Part shown: piece by piece, positions 11,410 through 22,251 of the stretch | Position numbering within the stretch: the stretch's first letter is position 1 | Layout of the letters: each line of letters begins with the position of its first letter | Assembly (NCBI GenBank): GCA_011009095.1 | Contig: VTPC01003834.1 | Location: 53,360 to 117,359 of the forward strand | Origin: Ignelater luminosus | Lineage: Eukaryota > Arthropoda > Insecta > Coleoptera > Elateridae | DNA length: 64,000 bases | Direction of reading: 5' to 3' | The notes under the pieces: model-generated | The model's input: the letters and a program-made list of their open reading frames with translations, nothing else | The model's database searches: none | Told to the model about the DNA's origin: nothing | Translations under genes and position numbers: made by a program

Positions 11410-12905
11410 TAAAAATGTTTGTTAAAAGTAAAATACTATTAGACAAAGACAAAATTAAAATTAAAATGTGGACCTGAACAATAACCAAAAGATTTCTTTC
11501 AGATTCACGCAATATCACATATACTGTGTGTATTACCTGTTCTGGTTTCTGTTCTTAAGATGAGCATATAAGCATATATTAAATGTCTAAACCACCAATC
11601 CAAACTAATATTTTGATTCTCCAAGCATTTTAATGGTCGTAAATAAAATTTTGTATATAACACGTCTGATATTAGATTATTTTAGTACTCGTGTAAATAC
11701 ACAAACATCACACACGTTATAGTATTCTTTATAATTTTACTTATTAAACAACTAACTATAGGCAGAAAAAAGGCACATATGTTTTGCTCCTATTTTCTAA
11801 AGCCGTATAAGGTAGGGTATTGAAAAAGCCGTAAAGTTTTTCAGTTTCTTCTAAGTACAGCCAAAACTACATTGGTAGAAGTAAAGACTAACTATGACAG
11901 TATTATAGAGCATAAAATTCTACGTCGATTGAGTATCTAGTTGTTAAATTTTGATCATCGGGTGTAAGAGGAAAATTACGTGAAAAATTGCCCATTTTTA
12001 TCCAAAAAAGTTTCTATTCTGCTTGAAGTGATTTTAATCACGTATAACTTGTTCAAAAATTAAAATTCAAAAAATTGGCTTAAATAAAAGTTGTAAAGCA
12101 TCTAATTAGCTTTACAAAGAGTACCAACATTTTCAAAATTGATTATGTACTGCTTTTTATCGGCGACGTTTTGGTCAACAAGGTCGACAGCTCCAAATAC
12201 AAGTATACTACACGAATACATGTGGTAATTATTGACTATTATCGATTTATTTCAATCGCCATCCATGTTAACTGCTCAAAAACAATTATATATCAACCAC
12301 ATCGGTCAAATAATAATTTCTAATGATTTGAAAATAAATAAATTAACATTTATTTATGATTTATTAATTATTCATGGTTTGACGACACAAGAAAATATGT
12401 TTGCAGAAAAGCGTATTGATTTAGAACATTAACTGAACAAAAAGAGGCAGCATGCTAGGCCAATAACCAATTTATTAGTGTACAACCCAAGTAGACAAGA
12501 ATTATGGTATAACAAATTATATTTTATAAAAATAGTATTAAATTAAATAGAAAATAAACTTAATAAGAAGACATTTTTAGAGAACTGACTTAAAGAATGA
12601 AAATTCCATCATATGTTTTGTTTTTAAAACATGTTTGGTTTGGCTTGGTTTGTAGTTAATAATGGTAGTTTCAAACGTCAGAATATAATAAACGTCATTT
12701 AGATTGTTTCTGTTTTAACCAAACAATAATTATCTACGTAATAAAAACAACTAAAAGAAAGCGATACTTTATAAGACGAGCAGGACACTTTGCAAAACAA
12801 TAATATTTCAATGTTCACTATTATGATAATCACATAAATATTAACTTGCTGATACTTTATTTTAATGTTTTAATAATTAATAATCATTATTTGTAATGGT
12901 TTTAG
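11410..12905. other. receptor intron 1, 3' part; no gene
   Basis: AT-rich intron sequence shared with 54341-55511 except for about 330 bases present only here. The short frame at 12232-12432 has no counterpart kept open in copy 2 and I do not regard it as a gene. Confidence 0.55.
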
Positions 12906-13397
12906 TTGCTTGGGAAGGTTATCCTTATCGATTATTATCAAAATGATTTTGTGGAATTAGTGGAAAGTGCAAGAAAATTCTGGAGTTCTAGCGGATGCGA
13001 TAAGTCAACTCAATTTAAATTAAGTAAAGTATCCTCTACTATACTACGTTTAGAGAAGCTATTTACCCCATTGTCATTATGTGCAGTCCTACTTATGATT
13101 ATAAGTTTATTTTTCGGAAGTTCTTTACCGCTTGGTGTGTGGAATATGGAAGGACACAAAGTTTTTTATTACTTTGTATTAGTGTTTCAAATTCCTACAG
13201 TAATATTTTGTGTCATTTTTATTTCCTCATTCGATTGCACATTTTTTCGCTTTCTGTAGTGAACTTGTAAAACAATTCAAAATTCTGTGTTATAAACTAG
13301 AGCATTTGAAAATAAATGGTAATAATAACAAACAAATGGAAAAGAATTTTCTTCGTAACATGAGGCGTTACATACAACACCACGTCTTCTTACAAGG
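12906..13397 (+). CDS. odorant receptor copy 1, exon 2 (frameshifted)
   Basis: Starts after TTTTAG and joins exon 1 in phase 0 to read FTQ-LLGKVILIDYYQNDFVEL. It has membrane segments around ALLMIISLFF-like and FYYFVLVFQIP stretches, the SLPLGVW extracellular motif and FDCTFF. A run of six Ts (13242-13247), one more than in copy 2, moves the second third out of frame. After it the other frame continues the receptor (CSELVKQFKILCYKLEHL). The donor is CAAGG/GTAAAG. Confidence 0.82.
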
Positions 13398-13462
13398 GTA
13401 AAGACACCAATTCGGTTAATATATTTCTTTCTTCCACAATGAATTAAAAAGGTCTTTTGCAG

Positions 13463-13564
13463 ATTCATTCAAGAAATTCAACGGCTATATTCTATGGCTT
13501 TATTGATTGAATACTTTACCACTTGTCCGATAATTTGCGTGGAAATGTATGCAGTAATGGAAAG
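13463..13564 (+). CDS. odorant receptor copy 1, exon 3
   Basis: 102 bases after TCTTTTGCAG, ending AAAG/GTGAGT. With two bases from exon 2 it reads FIQEIQRLYSMALLIEYF and CVEMYAVMER, a membrane segment usual for this position in 7tm_6 receptors. Copy 2 has the same exon with six or so amino acid differences or fewer. Confidence 0.82.
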
Positions 13565-13670
13565 GTGAGTTTTGTACCAATCATTACTAATTCTTTAAGT
13601 GTCGAGTTTTTGTCTGTTATCACTTCAAGTTGCAACACAAGTGAAACTTTTTCCTTGCTACCATACAACA

Positions 13671-15734
13671 TGTAACGTAACCTCGCGTTACAGCTACTTG
13701 CTTAAAGACCAGCTTACGGTCTGCCCAACCAACTACAGTCGGGGCCTTGGATCAAATAACCAGACAACACAATAAATCTAAGCAACTCTATTGATGTCAA
13801 TTAAAAAAATAATGTACATATAAATAACATATATTATATCACCAAAAAAAATTATCAAAACTTATTATAAAATTATTTAATACAAAATCATCAATTAGGA
13901 CCTTGAAATAAACACTACTTAATAGCAAATCCAAACCTAAATAAAAAAACTAGTAAATGAAAGGGCGCCAAGTATTAAGTAATTTAATACTATAAAAAAA
14001 TATTTAAAAAATGATGCTTTAACTTTATGAAAAGATTGTAGCATAATAAAAATTCAAAATACTATTTAATCTAATTAAAGTTTAAGCATTCAATAAATTT
14101 TAAATTCTTAAACCATCACAGGAGTTTATTGCAATTACAAAAAAATATAGGCGACAGGAACACAATATCAGAACAAAAGATATTAAACTTACTTGAACAT
14201 GAAATGGGTGATTCGAAACGAAAAAAAATAACGTAAAGCAAAGAAAAATTAAATAAAATAATTAAAGTGAAACAGTTTAACAAAACAAATGAAAAGTTGT
14301 TTACAGAGAAATTCAATCAATTACAAGTAACTAATTCATAATTATGAAACGTTCCTGAAGGGAAGAAAACAACTATAAAAATTTAAAGGTCTCGCATCAT
14401 ACGAGGAGACAAGCAGCCGATTTCATAGTCAGAGGATGATGTCCAAAATTCAGTCGGTGACGAGCAGTCCCGAGGTGCTACGAGTGTTCTCGGAGCTTCG
14501 GAAGAGGTAGAACAGCTCCCCACTACTACATCGAGCAAAACCCCAAGAGCGCTGACGTCTTCAGCGAACTGGTTTTCCTAAAGAAGCTACTGGTTCTCCC
14601 AAAAAAATACGGGCTCTCTCAAAGAAGCTATGAAAAACATGGAAACAGGTGAGAACAGAGTAAAAAAAAAACGGGCCAGATCAACATACCTTCAGTGTAT
14701 TTGAAGCTTCTTAACAAAGTCCAATCAAGCAAATTAATTCAAAGTTCAGGAGGAGAGCTTCACGAGGTAGTGCACGCACACACCCGCGGAGGAACTAATC
14801 ACTTCCCACAAAGTAGAAAAAAATAAAATTAAACGGTTAGAACCGTACAAGAAACACTGATGAGCACGTCAGTTTCCCACAAAGCGAGTTCTTAAACTGC
14901 CCCCCGTCTCAATTCGAAGTGAGATTCTGCCGGAAAATGCACAATCTCCAACCAATGGCCATTCAGAAAGTCAGTCTGAGGACACCAAAGGAATATTTGG
15001 CAACTGCAGATTGGTCCAAAAATTACAAAAGAGAGTTTAAACTTCGAAAAACTAATCACGAAATATCGCCCAAAACACGCATTCCTTTACGATAAAGATA
15101 TATATCAATGAAAACAATAGAAACACTAATAAGGCAAACAGGAGATTGGTTTACAACCTAATAAGTGAATAGGGAATTTAGACAGAAGGCTACTGTATCA
15201 AAATCTCAGAAAAATTCGCCTGCAAATAGCCCTAAATTAACCAAAACTGATACAATCAATCCTAAATCTAATAGTTACTCAATAGCTGACGGAGCGATAA
15301 TAGATAATCTCGGTTAATTAGCTGAAAACAAATAACTGTCAAAGAGAACTATTAAACGAGAAAAATCATACAAACAAGCAGAAATTAATTCTACCAAAGC
15401 AAAAGAAGTTGCTAAAAATACATCTGGCAACCAGAGATACTATAGATTACAAAATAAGATAAATCCTGGCCATCCCAGAGTAATTACAACGAAATAATTC
15501 CTAAGATTTTTAATACAAAGAAAATTCCAATGTGCAACATAAATTTAATACAAGCAAATTTATTAGAAATTTCATTTCAATGATATTTAAGGTGGTCTAA
15601 AAGTATATATTTTCTTACGAATTCTTATAGGAACGGTGAAACAGATTAAAGTTAATAAACGACAACCGGTGAAAATAACCGGAGTTAGTGAGGATAAGGA
15701 TCCATGTTAGGTTCATAAAAAAATGAACGTAACA
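13671..15734 (+). mobile_element. 2.06-kb LTR-like element (solo LTR candidate), fossil, copy 1
   Basis: It starts TGTAACG and ends CGTAACA, the same terminal bases as the LTR of the gypsy element at 58270, and is flanked by the 4-base duplication AACA (13667-13670 and 15735-15738). The empty site is intact in the other duplication copy near 56269-56283. There is no coding frame. A related copy lies at 35439-38925. This fits a long solo LTR, or a small LTR-derived element, of the Ty3/gypsy type. It is younger than the duplication. Confidence 0.68.
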
Positions 15735-15738
15735 AACA

Positions 15739-17639
15739 TCAATCTAATACACTACATAATTCAATAATCAAATGTAATTTAAAGAAGCAGGTTAGAATTA
15801 GCATATTCAAGGTACTTTATAAGCCCTTGACAAAAACGAACTTTATCTAAGCATGGGTTTAGGTCTTGTCTCTAAAAGTAAAGAATTCTTAGTGAAAGCA
15901 AAACATTGCAGCTTAATAAAGCCAAACATGTAAAGAACGTGACTTTTCACAGGCAATGATTTAACTAGATCATCTAGTGCGCCCACCAGACCTTCCGCGA
16001 AAACAAATCCAATAGTAAATATACAAGCCGAATATTACTGTTGAGTTTAGTTAAAAAATTCATGTATTTTTATATTTTATTCCATAAGGAAAGTAGAAAG
16101 TCAGTAATACTACATTGCAATCGGAGGTAAATTTGCTCTCTCCAACATTATTATTTTTTCTACTGCGGACTCCAATTTTATGGGAAATTCTATCATAACC
16201 TTGAATCCTACAATCTATCATATTATAATTTATTTTTTAAGAAATAGGCACCGTTAGCTGTCTCTTTGGATTTGACATAATAATGACTTCCCTTTGTAAG
16301 GAAGTAGGTTTCACTTGCTCGTCTTCACATGAAGACAGAATACACACTTTCATGTTTCAGTCATCTTTCAGCATTTAACTGGATCTATCAAAATTGCGAG
16401 AAAAATCAGAAAACTACCAAAAAAATTGACGATGACGTCATCGCTTCAAAACAAATAATGCCGGAAGGTGAGTGCAATATTAGAGTATGTGTTTTTATAA
16501 TAGAAAATCAACCTGTCTCAGGACTTTCCAATATATTTGCCCATAAAAAAATATAAATTTTATGCGTTATTTTATACTCACACTGTAGGATTTTTCGCCT
16601 GGCAACAGCCACTGCTTCTTAACCAACTTATCTTTTGGGTCTTGTAAGTCTATGCTTTGAGAGTTGTACATATTTCTTTTTAAAATAAGTACAACTTTTA
16701 TTTTACATCGATTTGTTGCTTCCTAATTAAAAGTACGATCGAAAGTAAATTGCTTAACATATCTGCATCTTCTACCCAATCTACTTAATCAATGTTATAT
16801 AACACAAAAAACAAAGCAGCTTAAATAATTATGTTACAGATACAAATTCGAGTAACTCGTTATACAGTACTAAAGATACGACTTAAAAAATTTAATAATA
16901 ACACATAAGTAACGATACATAAGTAACGATACATAAACCCTATGATTCATTGATGAGTAACAACGGACTCTCCTGACTTATCTCGACGTCCTCGAGTTCA
17001 TCCCGAATTCCAGAGTCTTTGAGTGTTTTGAGATGAGAAGCATCAATAAAAACGGCGATCTATTGCCATTATTTAGTAAGTAATTCTTGTGCTCTATTTA
17101 GAGCTCTCAGATGGTTGTACTAATACAGTTTGTCCACATAACTAATTATTTCTCTTGTTTTGAAATTATTTACTGTTTGTTTTTATGTTCTAGAGTTCTA
17201 TTTCTATACGGTTGATCATTTGGCTTGTTTAATTTTTTTTAAATATTTTTGCGTTGTTTATTTTGTTGTCCTTTTTATTAAATTTACTCATTTTGTTTTT
17301 TATTTTATACTCATACCTGAACTACTTTCTGCTGAGCATTTTTTTCGATTTATTAGTTGATCAGAGTAATCTATAAAACTATTAGATACGTTTTCTTCTA
17401 GTACTCTTTTTAAATATTTCCTAAGTTGATCGACTGCACCATATTTTTACCCAAAGTAATAACTATCTACCTACGTTATGAATTTTATAGGTGAACGAGA
17501 TCAGCCCGGTTGCATTTTTAAAATCATTATTAGCTAATGGGATGCTAACTTTCAAATTATTTATTATTATTAATATCTGAATGTAAAATTTTGAAATGAC
17601 TTTTAAATTCTACTATTTTTGATTGCTTAATGACTTGAC
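15739..17639. other. receptor intron 3; no gene recognised
   Basis: About 1.03 kb here (15800-16836) is absent from copy 2. The joint in copy 2 falls at GTTACAG, a sequence present at the far edge in copy 1, which suggests a deletion there. The frame 16329-16556 includes a stretch flanked by TTTCAG and GTGAGT, but its peptide does not fit an odorant receptor and the exon 3 to exon 4 phases join without it. Confidence 0.5.
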
Positions 17640-18045
17640 AACGCAGTTAAAAACTCTTTATTTAACTGGAGTTTAGAAAAGCATATTTTAATATTTAATT
17701 TTCAATCTGCTTTTTCAAAAGGTCAAATATCTCGGTCAAGGTTTTAGGCGTTCTTTGATAAATCATCTAGATACAACACCACTTCATTGTGAGACAAGGT
17801 GTAAAGTTTTTTTATTACTCTCGGAAATGTTAAAAGAGCGTTTTATAATCCAAATGGCGTCCTCAGAAATTCATATTGCTTATTATTACTTGAAATTATA
17901 TTCTTTGCTTGTAACATTGACCTTACGTTGATTAGATTACATTTGTTCGTAAATTTGTTGATTTTTATTTTGTTGGCAAAGTTGAAGTTCCTTTTCGAAG
18001 TTTTTCTCCCTACAAGGTTTGAGTCCTACCCTTGACGGCACGAGG
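17640..18045 (-). mobile_element. LTR-retroelement reverse transcriptase fossil, copy 1
   Basis: On the minus strand the sequence keeps the RT pattern QYEFLRTPFGL followed downstream by VVLYLDD, the palm-domain motif of gypsy-type polymerases. It is an old, broken fragment. The same fragment is at 57140-57545, so it was present before the segmental duplication. Confidence 0.62.
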
Positions 18046-18129
18046 TGAGACTTGCTTCAGATCCCTCACATAAATCAAAAATACATTTTTTCGAAAACAT
18101 ATTTTTTCAAAGCTACACTTGTTCAAAGA

Positions 18130-18650
18130 ACATTTTTTTAATATACGTTGTACGCGTATATGCGTTCACTGATTATGAAATATCTGTAATACCTACATTC
18201 AAAGAGATTTTCCCAAACGTGAAGCATCTTCAATGTTATTTTCATTACTAACAGTGTCTGTATGGGAAAATGTAGAAATTTGAACTTAAGAAAAAGTATC
18301 ATACAGATGATGAATTTGCACAAAAGGTGGAACTGTTAAAAGCGTTGGCTTCTTTACCATGCAATTATATTAAACGCGTACTTGACAATATATTGGAGCT
18401 AAATTTAATACCAGGAGAAATACAAGATTTTATGAACCATTACAAAAACATTTGGGTAGGTAAATTTGAACTACGAAACCACAATCCGTTAAAGTTTGAA
18501 CACAGTTTATATTTCTGTACTGCAAAATATTACCATAACAAGCAACAAGTGTATTCTATCCAAAATCAAAGTGGAAAAGTCTACGAGTTGGATGTTTTTG
18601 AAAAAACTGAAAAAACAACGAACAAATGTCTTTTCAACATATAGCCTTCA
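18130..18650 (+). pseudogene. MULE transposase fragment
   Basis: Two blocks match the MULE (PF10551-type) transposase core found with FLYWCH fingers. The first is FTDYEISVIPTFKEIFPNVK then CYFHY (18160-18250), with the conserved D/E and the CxFH motif. The second (18327-18500) has ALASLPCNYIKRVLD and IQDFMNHYKNIWVGKF. A stop after CYFHY and a frame change separate them, and both ends are missing, so it is a relic. It lies inside the long last intron of receptor copy 1. No terminal repeats were found. Confidence 0.6.
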
Positions 18651-19182
18651 AAGATTTGTTTTTGCAACACCTTTCTTTGAACAATCATTGTTCAAGCAAG
18701 TTTCGAGGGACACCATTCTAGCATTGCCGCGGTACATAGGTCACTTTAAGAGTGTAGATCATGGAATTAATTCTTAGGAATGTACAACTGACGTGTATGG
18801 AACTGTAACGTAATCGTTAATAAACATAGAAACAAAAGTATAATAAATGAGACTTGTAATAAATCTATGCTTATGTCTGTTATTGCATCAGCAGCTATAT
18901 TATCAAAGCAATGTCAAGATCTGCACGGATTTGTTTCTCTGTTGTACATTCCCCTCCTAATCACTTGACAGTTCCACATTTAATCTAGCCAGGAAAAATG
19001 TTAACTATTTGTATCAATATAAGGATTAACTGCATAACTTACTTGAATTATTGTTTATTCGATCTCCCAGTACTTACCCTACAATAAAGATAGTGATCAA
19101 TATTATTATTATTATTAATATTATTCAGTGTAAATCCATTTAATACTACTTCAAATTACAATTAAAATACTTTTTGTTCTAG

Positions 19183-19282
19183 TCCGAAGATGCAGTCAAA
19201 GCTACTGCACATTCTAAAGTTTGTTTGCGTAATTATGCAACTTTGTTTTTACTGCATTCCTGCTAACAACGTAGTAGACGAG
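19183..19282 (+). CDS. odorant receptor copy 1, exon 4
   Basis: 100 bases after TTTTTGTTCTAG and before GTAAGTG. With the two bases left by exon 3 it reads SPKMQSKLLHILKFVCVIM then QLCFYCIPANNVVDE. The QLCFYC-x-PxNxV pattern is the usual start of the conserved receptor C-terminus (QLF.YC..GN.V). Phase fit with exon 3 is exact. The following exon, expected to carry a WY-like motif and the last membrane segment, was not found. Confidence 0.68.
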
Positions 19283-19289
19283 GTAAGTG

Positions 19290-21680
19290 TTGGTACAGTA
19301 CTCTAAGATGATATAGACTTCAACTTCTTTACCTCATTAAAACATTACATTTTACTTTCATTATTCTTTTTCAACTCTATGCAGCCATGTAACATACAAT
19401 GCATGACGTTGGATTCTAAAAGAACTACCGCAAGTGTATTTAATATTATTCAGTAGGCTTTTATTCAGAACATGACAAGTAGCTAGAGTAAGAAGGCCAT
19501 AAAAACGAGAGAAATCTGTTATACAATTTCCGCTTCTAGGTAACTTTACCCTTATCAAGCGATAGTTGTTTACAGTCCAATGTTTTTCTCGTTTTCCTAA
19601 CTTCATCATAAAGTTCTCCGTATCTCGAAAAGTTAAATGGCAGTTTACTTATCCTATATAATTATGTGCTGCAAATCTTTAATTTTATGCAACCTCTTTG
19701 GTAATTAGTTGATAGTTTCTTTTCTAAACCCAGAAAATTTTTGCACAATCTAAATATAAAAAGAGATAATGGTAGCTTAATTTTGGAATCAAATATCATG
19801 TGTTAAAAATAATGTAGTAGATAATTATCAGCCTTTCAAGTTGAATAAAACTGTATTGCGTGACAATATTTAAAATAAAAAAGTTGAAGTCACTTCCAGT
19901 TGTGCCATCATACACAGAAAACTAAATGTACTAAAATATCAAGAATGTTTAGGCACTAACGGTTGGACAAGCTGTCTATTCTTCTAAATGGTATCTGCGT
20001 TATTTGGCTTCTACAAGAAGTCTGTTGGTCCTTATGATTCAGAATTCTCAACGGGAAATTACCATAACAGCAGCTGGTTTAATTATTTTTAAAGCTACAA
20101 CGGTGGTAAATGTAGGTTCTTTTCTTTAGTAGTGCTTTTGTATCATTGTATAGTAAAATACTTAAAATAAATTGTAATCCAACATTTTATTATTTTCCAG
20201 GTAGTTACATTCTCATGGTCAGTGTGTATGATAATGCAAGGTTTAAAATCAAACTAAATAAAATTTCATTATACCGCGAGAGCAGCAAGAAACCAATTTA
20301 AAGCTACCCAGGGATTCTGAATTTATGGCCTTTAGTGGTTTTCTATTAACAAAAAAAGTAAAACGATAGCTATTAGAATACTACAAGTAACATTTTAATT
20401 TTATTTAGGTTATTTTGTAAGTTATTACATTAAAATTAATGATAACTATAATAATTTACCAAACTTTGTGAATTTAAAAATGTTAACACGGGAACATAAA
20501 ATTTCGGTATTAATTGTTTTCGTAATGGTAGCAAGATCAAAATGGTTATGAGCTTATGGCATTTAAAAGTTGAATGCAGGAATTCATAATTTAAGGATTA
20601 AAATTCCAAGAGTATCTTTTCTTGGTTTTTTGTTGTTCTCATAGCGGTATTATCTTTAGAATAATTTCACAACTATGCACGGTATAACAAATTTAATAAT
20701 TTAGATGTTGTTGCAAAAATATTGCAGAAATGAAATAAACTATTGTAAGAAACTTAAGTAAAGATGATGAAGAATGTGTAGCTTGTACAGAAAAATTACA
20801 TAAGCAAGTCATCTGCGTATAAATGATGTTATTGTAGTTCGTGCACATTGCATTGGCAAACAGATTTATAGAATTAATATTTGTGAGAACTTAAATCAAA
20901 ATAAACGTTAAATGGTAGTCACTGAAAGCGTTACGATTTTTAGAACACGTAGAGATAACACATAACTATAGAAATTGGTAATTAACACTGCACACAAATC
21001 GCTAGAGTTTTTCCATGGGATTAGATTCATTTGTAAGTAGAAACAACTACATTAAGTAATAACAAGGAATGTGTTTCTTGAAAGAAAACAGTTACCTACT
21101 TAAATATGCAAGCATTTATAAAGATTCATTTTCTCATTTCCAAAATTATTTAAGATGAATAGATTCTAAATATCAATCACGTCATTTTCACAAAAAATAA
21201 TAATAATGGTGTGCAATGAAAGATAGGTATTTCTGTTAGCGGCCATTTGTGGTTCGAAAAAATTAGGGTTAGATTAACTTAAGCAGTTATTCTCATTATT
21301 TTATAACAATTTATGTAAGAAGTCAAGCAATTCTAAAAAATTAACAGTTGTAACAGTAGTTTTAAAATTGATTTAGAACACGTTATAAACAAGGAGTGGT
21401 ATCAAATAGATGGTCCAGTAAAGTTGTCGGTATACCTGACCGTGGTGCATTTAAACACGTTGAGTTTATCGATATTACTTAGGCGGACGACTAAACATGT
21501 GCAATTTGCGTAAGATAATGACGTATTTTCTGCAAGATAAGCGCAGACCAGTGGTACAACACATTTTCGTTTTATTATATGCATGTGTACGTACGTTGAT
21601 ATAATACTTGGTAAACGTTCCACCGCTGGCACGACACGTCACCGATTCTTTTCATGACGCATCAACTAACTGATACCGCT
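19290..21680. other. no gene recognised
   Basis: AT-rich, with an ATT microsatellite upstream (19101-19125) and no supported coding exon. It should contain the last receptor exon if copy 1 was once complete, but none of the AG-flanked stretches I read gives the expected motif. Confidence 0.4.
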
Positions 21681-21687
21681 CCTTGGT

Positions 21688-21717
21688 TATAAAAGTGCGT
21701 ATTTCTCGGTATCAGTC
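21688..21717 (+). promoter_or_regulatory. candidate Pol II core promoter (TATA plus initiator)
   Basis: TATAAAAG at 21688-21695 is followed by TCAGTC with its A at 21714, 26 bases from the first T. This matches the arthropod TATA and TCAGT initiator pair, though the spacing is slightly short. The first downstream ATG (about 21754) opens only about 18 codons, so no gene is assigned. It could be chance in AT-rich DNA. Confidence 0.28.
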
Positions 21718-21719
21718 GG

Positions 21720-22251
21720 CATTTGATATCGAATTGTTGGAGAAAACATTATAAGATGACCTATCTTTCGCAGCGTACTATTATTTACGGATCTTCAAAG
21801 ACATCACAATAGTACAGCAATCTGAATTGTCTGTGTTTAACAACAAAACTAAGCTAAATCTATCCCAGATTATGTTGGCGTTTAAGTTAAATATCCATTT
21901 TATATCTCATCGATTACGTGGGTGACTTGTTGCTGTAATTACCCTTTAGGTGAAACTGTAGTAGAATCTTACAGAAATTTGATTTTCCTTAGAGTTTAAA
22001 AGCGAGTTTTTCGAAGGTTCTGTTAAGACCATGTCATCAGCAGATGCTAGTAGTTATATTAAATTAATGCAATAAATAAGACACTTAAATTTCTTAGAAT
22101 TGTAATAAATAGGCACATGAACACTAAATAAATAACAAATGTATACAATGAGCGTGTTCTATGTTTATCCCGTTCTGACACTGCATCATTTTATATTTTC
22201 ATATAACATGTACATATAATGTATAATTATGTACGTTTACATTATAATATA
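21720..22251. other. no gene recognised
   Basis: Sequence downstream of the candidate promoter. No frame of note and no clear repeat until the TA before the family A element. Confidence 0.4.

Larger units (their letters stand above)
8190..18075 (+). repeat. segmental duplication, copy 1
   Basis: This block is a direct repeat of 49175-57573. The shared sequence runs from AAATTAGG(T/C)GATAAAGG through odorant receptor exons 1-3, two intronic inverted-repeat elements and a retroelement RT fossil, to CACATAAATCA or its variant. Copy 1 differs by a 2.06-kb LTR-like insertion (13671-15734), about 1.03 kb at 15800-16836 and about 330 bases near 11500-11860 that copy 2 lacks. Copy 2 has about 670 bases at 49243-49914 and a palindromic MITE that copy 1 lacks. 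Coding exons are nearly identical, so the duplication is not ancient. Confidence 0.85.
8574..19282 (+). pseudogene. odorant receptor gene (7tm_6), copy 1, exons 1-4
   Basis: A seven-transmembrane insect odorant receptor, a ligand-gated cation channel subunit acting in olfactory neuron membranes with the co-receptor Orco. Exons: 8574-8816, 12906-13397, 13463-13564 and 19183-19282. All sit between good GT and AG sites and the phases agree (0, then 2, 2, 0). Exon 2 carries the family pattern: SSLPLGVW between two membrane segments, FDCTFF, and the QFKILCYKLEHL stretch. Exon 4 has KFVCVIMQLCFYC, the usual C-terminal segment. Exon 2 has six Ts at 13242-13247 where copy 2 has five, which shifts the frame and ends it soon after. 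I did not find the last exon or exons (about 60 residues). Intron 3 spans about 5.6 kb and is full of old insertions. Pseudogene unless the T is a sequence error. Confidence 0.85.

Noticed and set aside
16329-16556. Extra exon in receptor intron 3 between TTTCAG and GTGAGT
   Set aside because: The peptide is unlike any receptor segment, exon 3 joins exon 4 without it, and the stretch is absent from copy 2.
19101-19125. ATT microsatellite as a regulatory repeat
   Set aside because: Short and common in AT-rich insect DNA.
19454-19615. Possible decayed last receptor exon (GFYSEHDK…VTLPLSS…FLVFLTSS)
   Set aside because: The pattern recalls a receptor C-terminus, but there are three stops and the frame does not fit a phase-0 join to exon 4 at any nearby AG. 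Probably chance.
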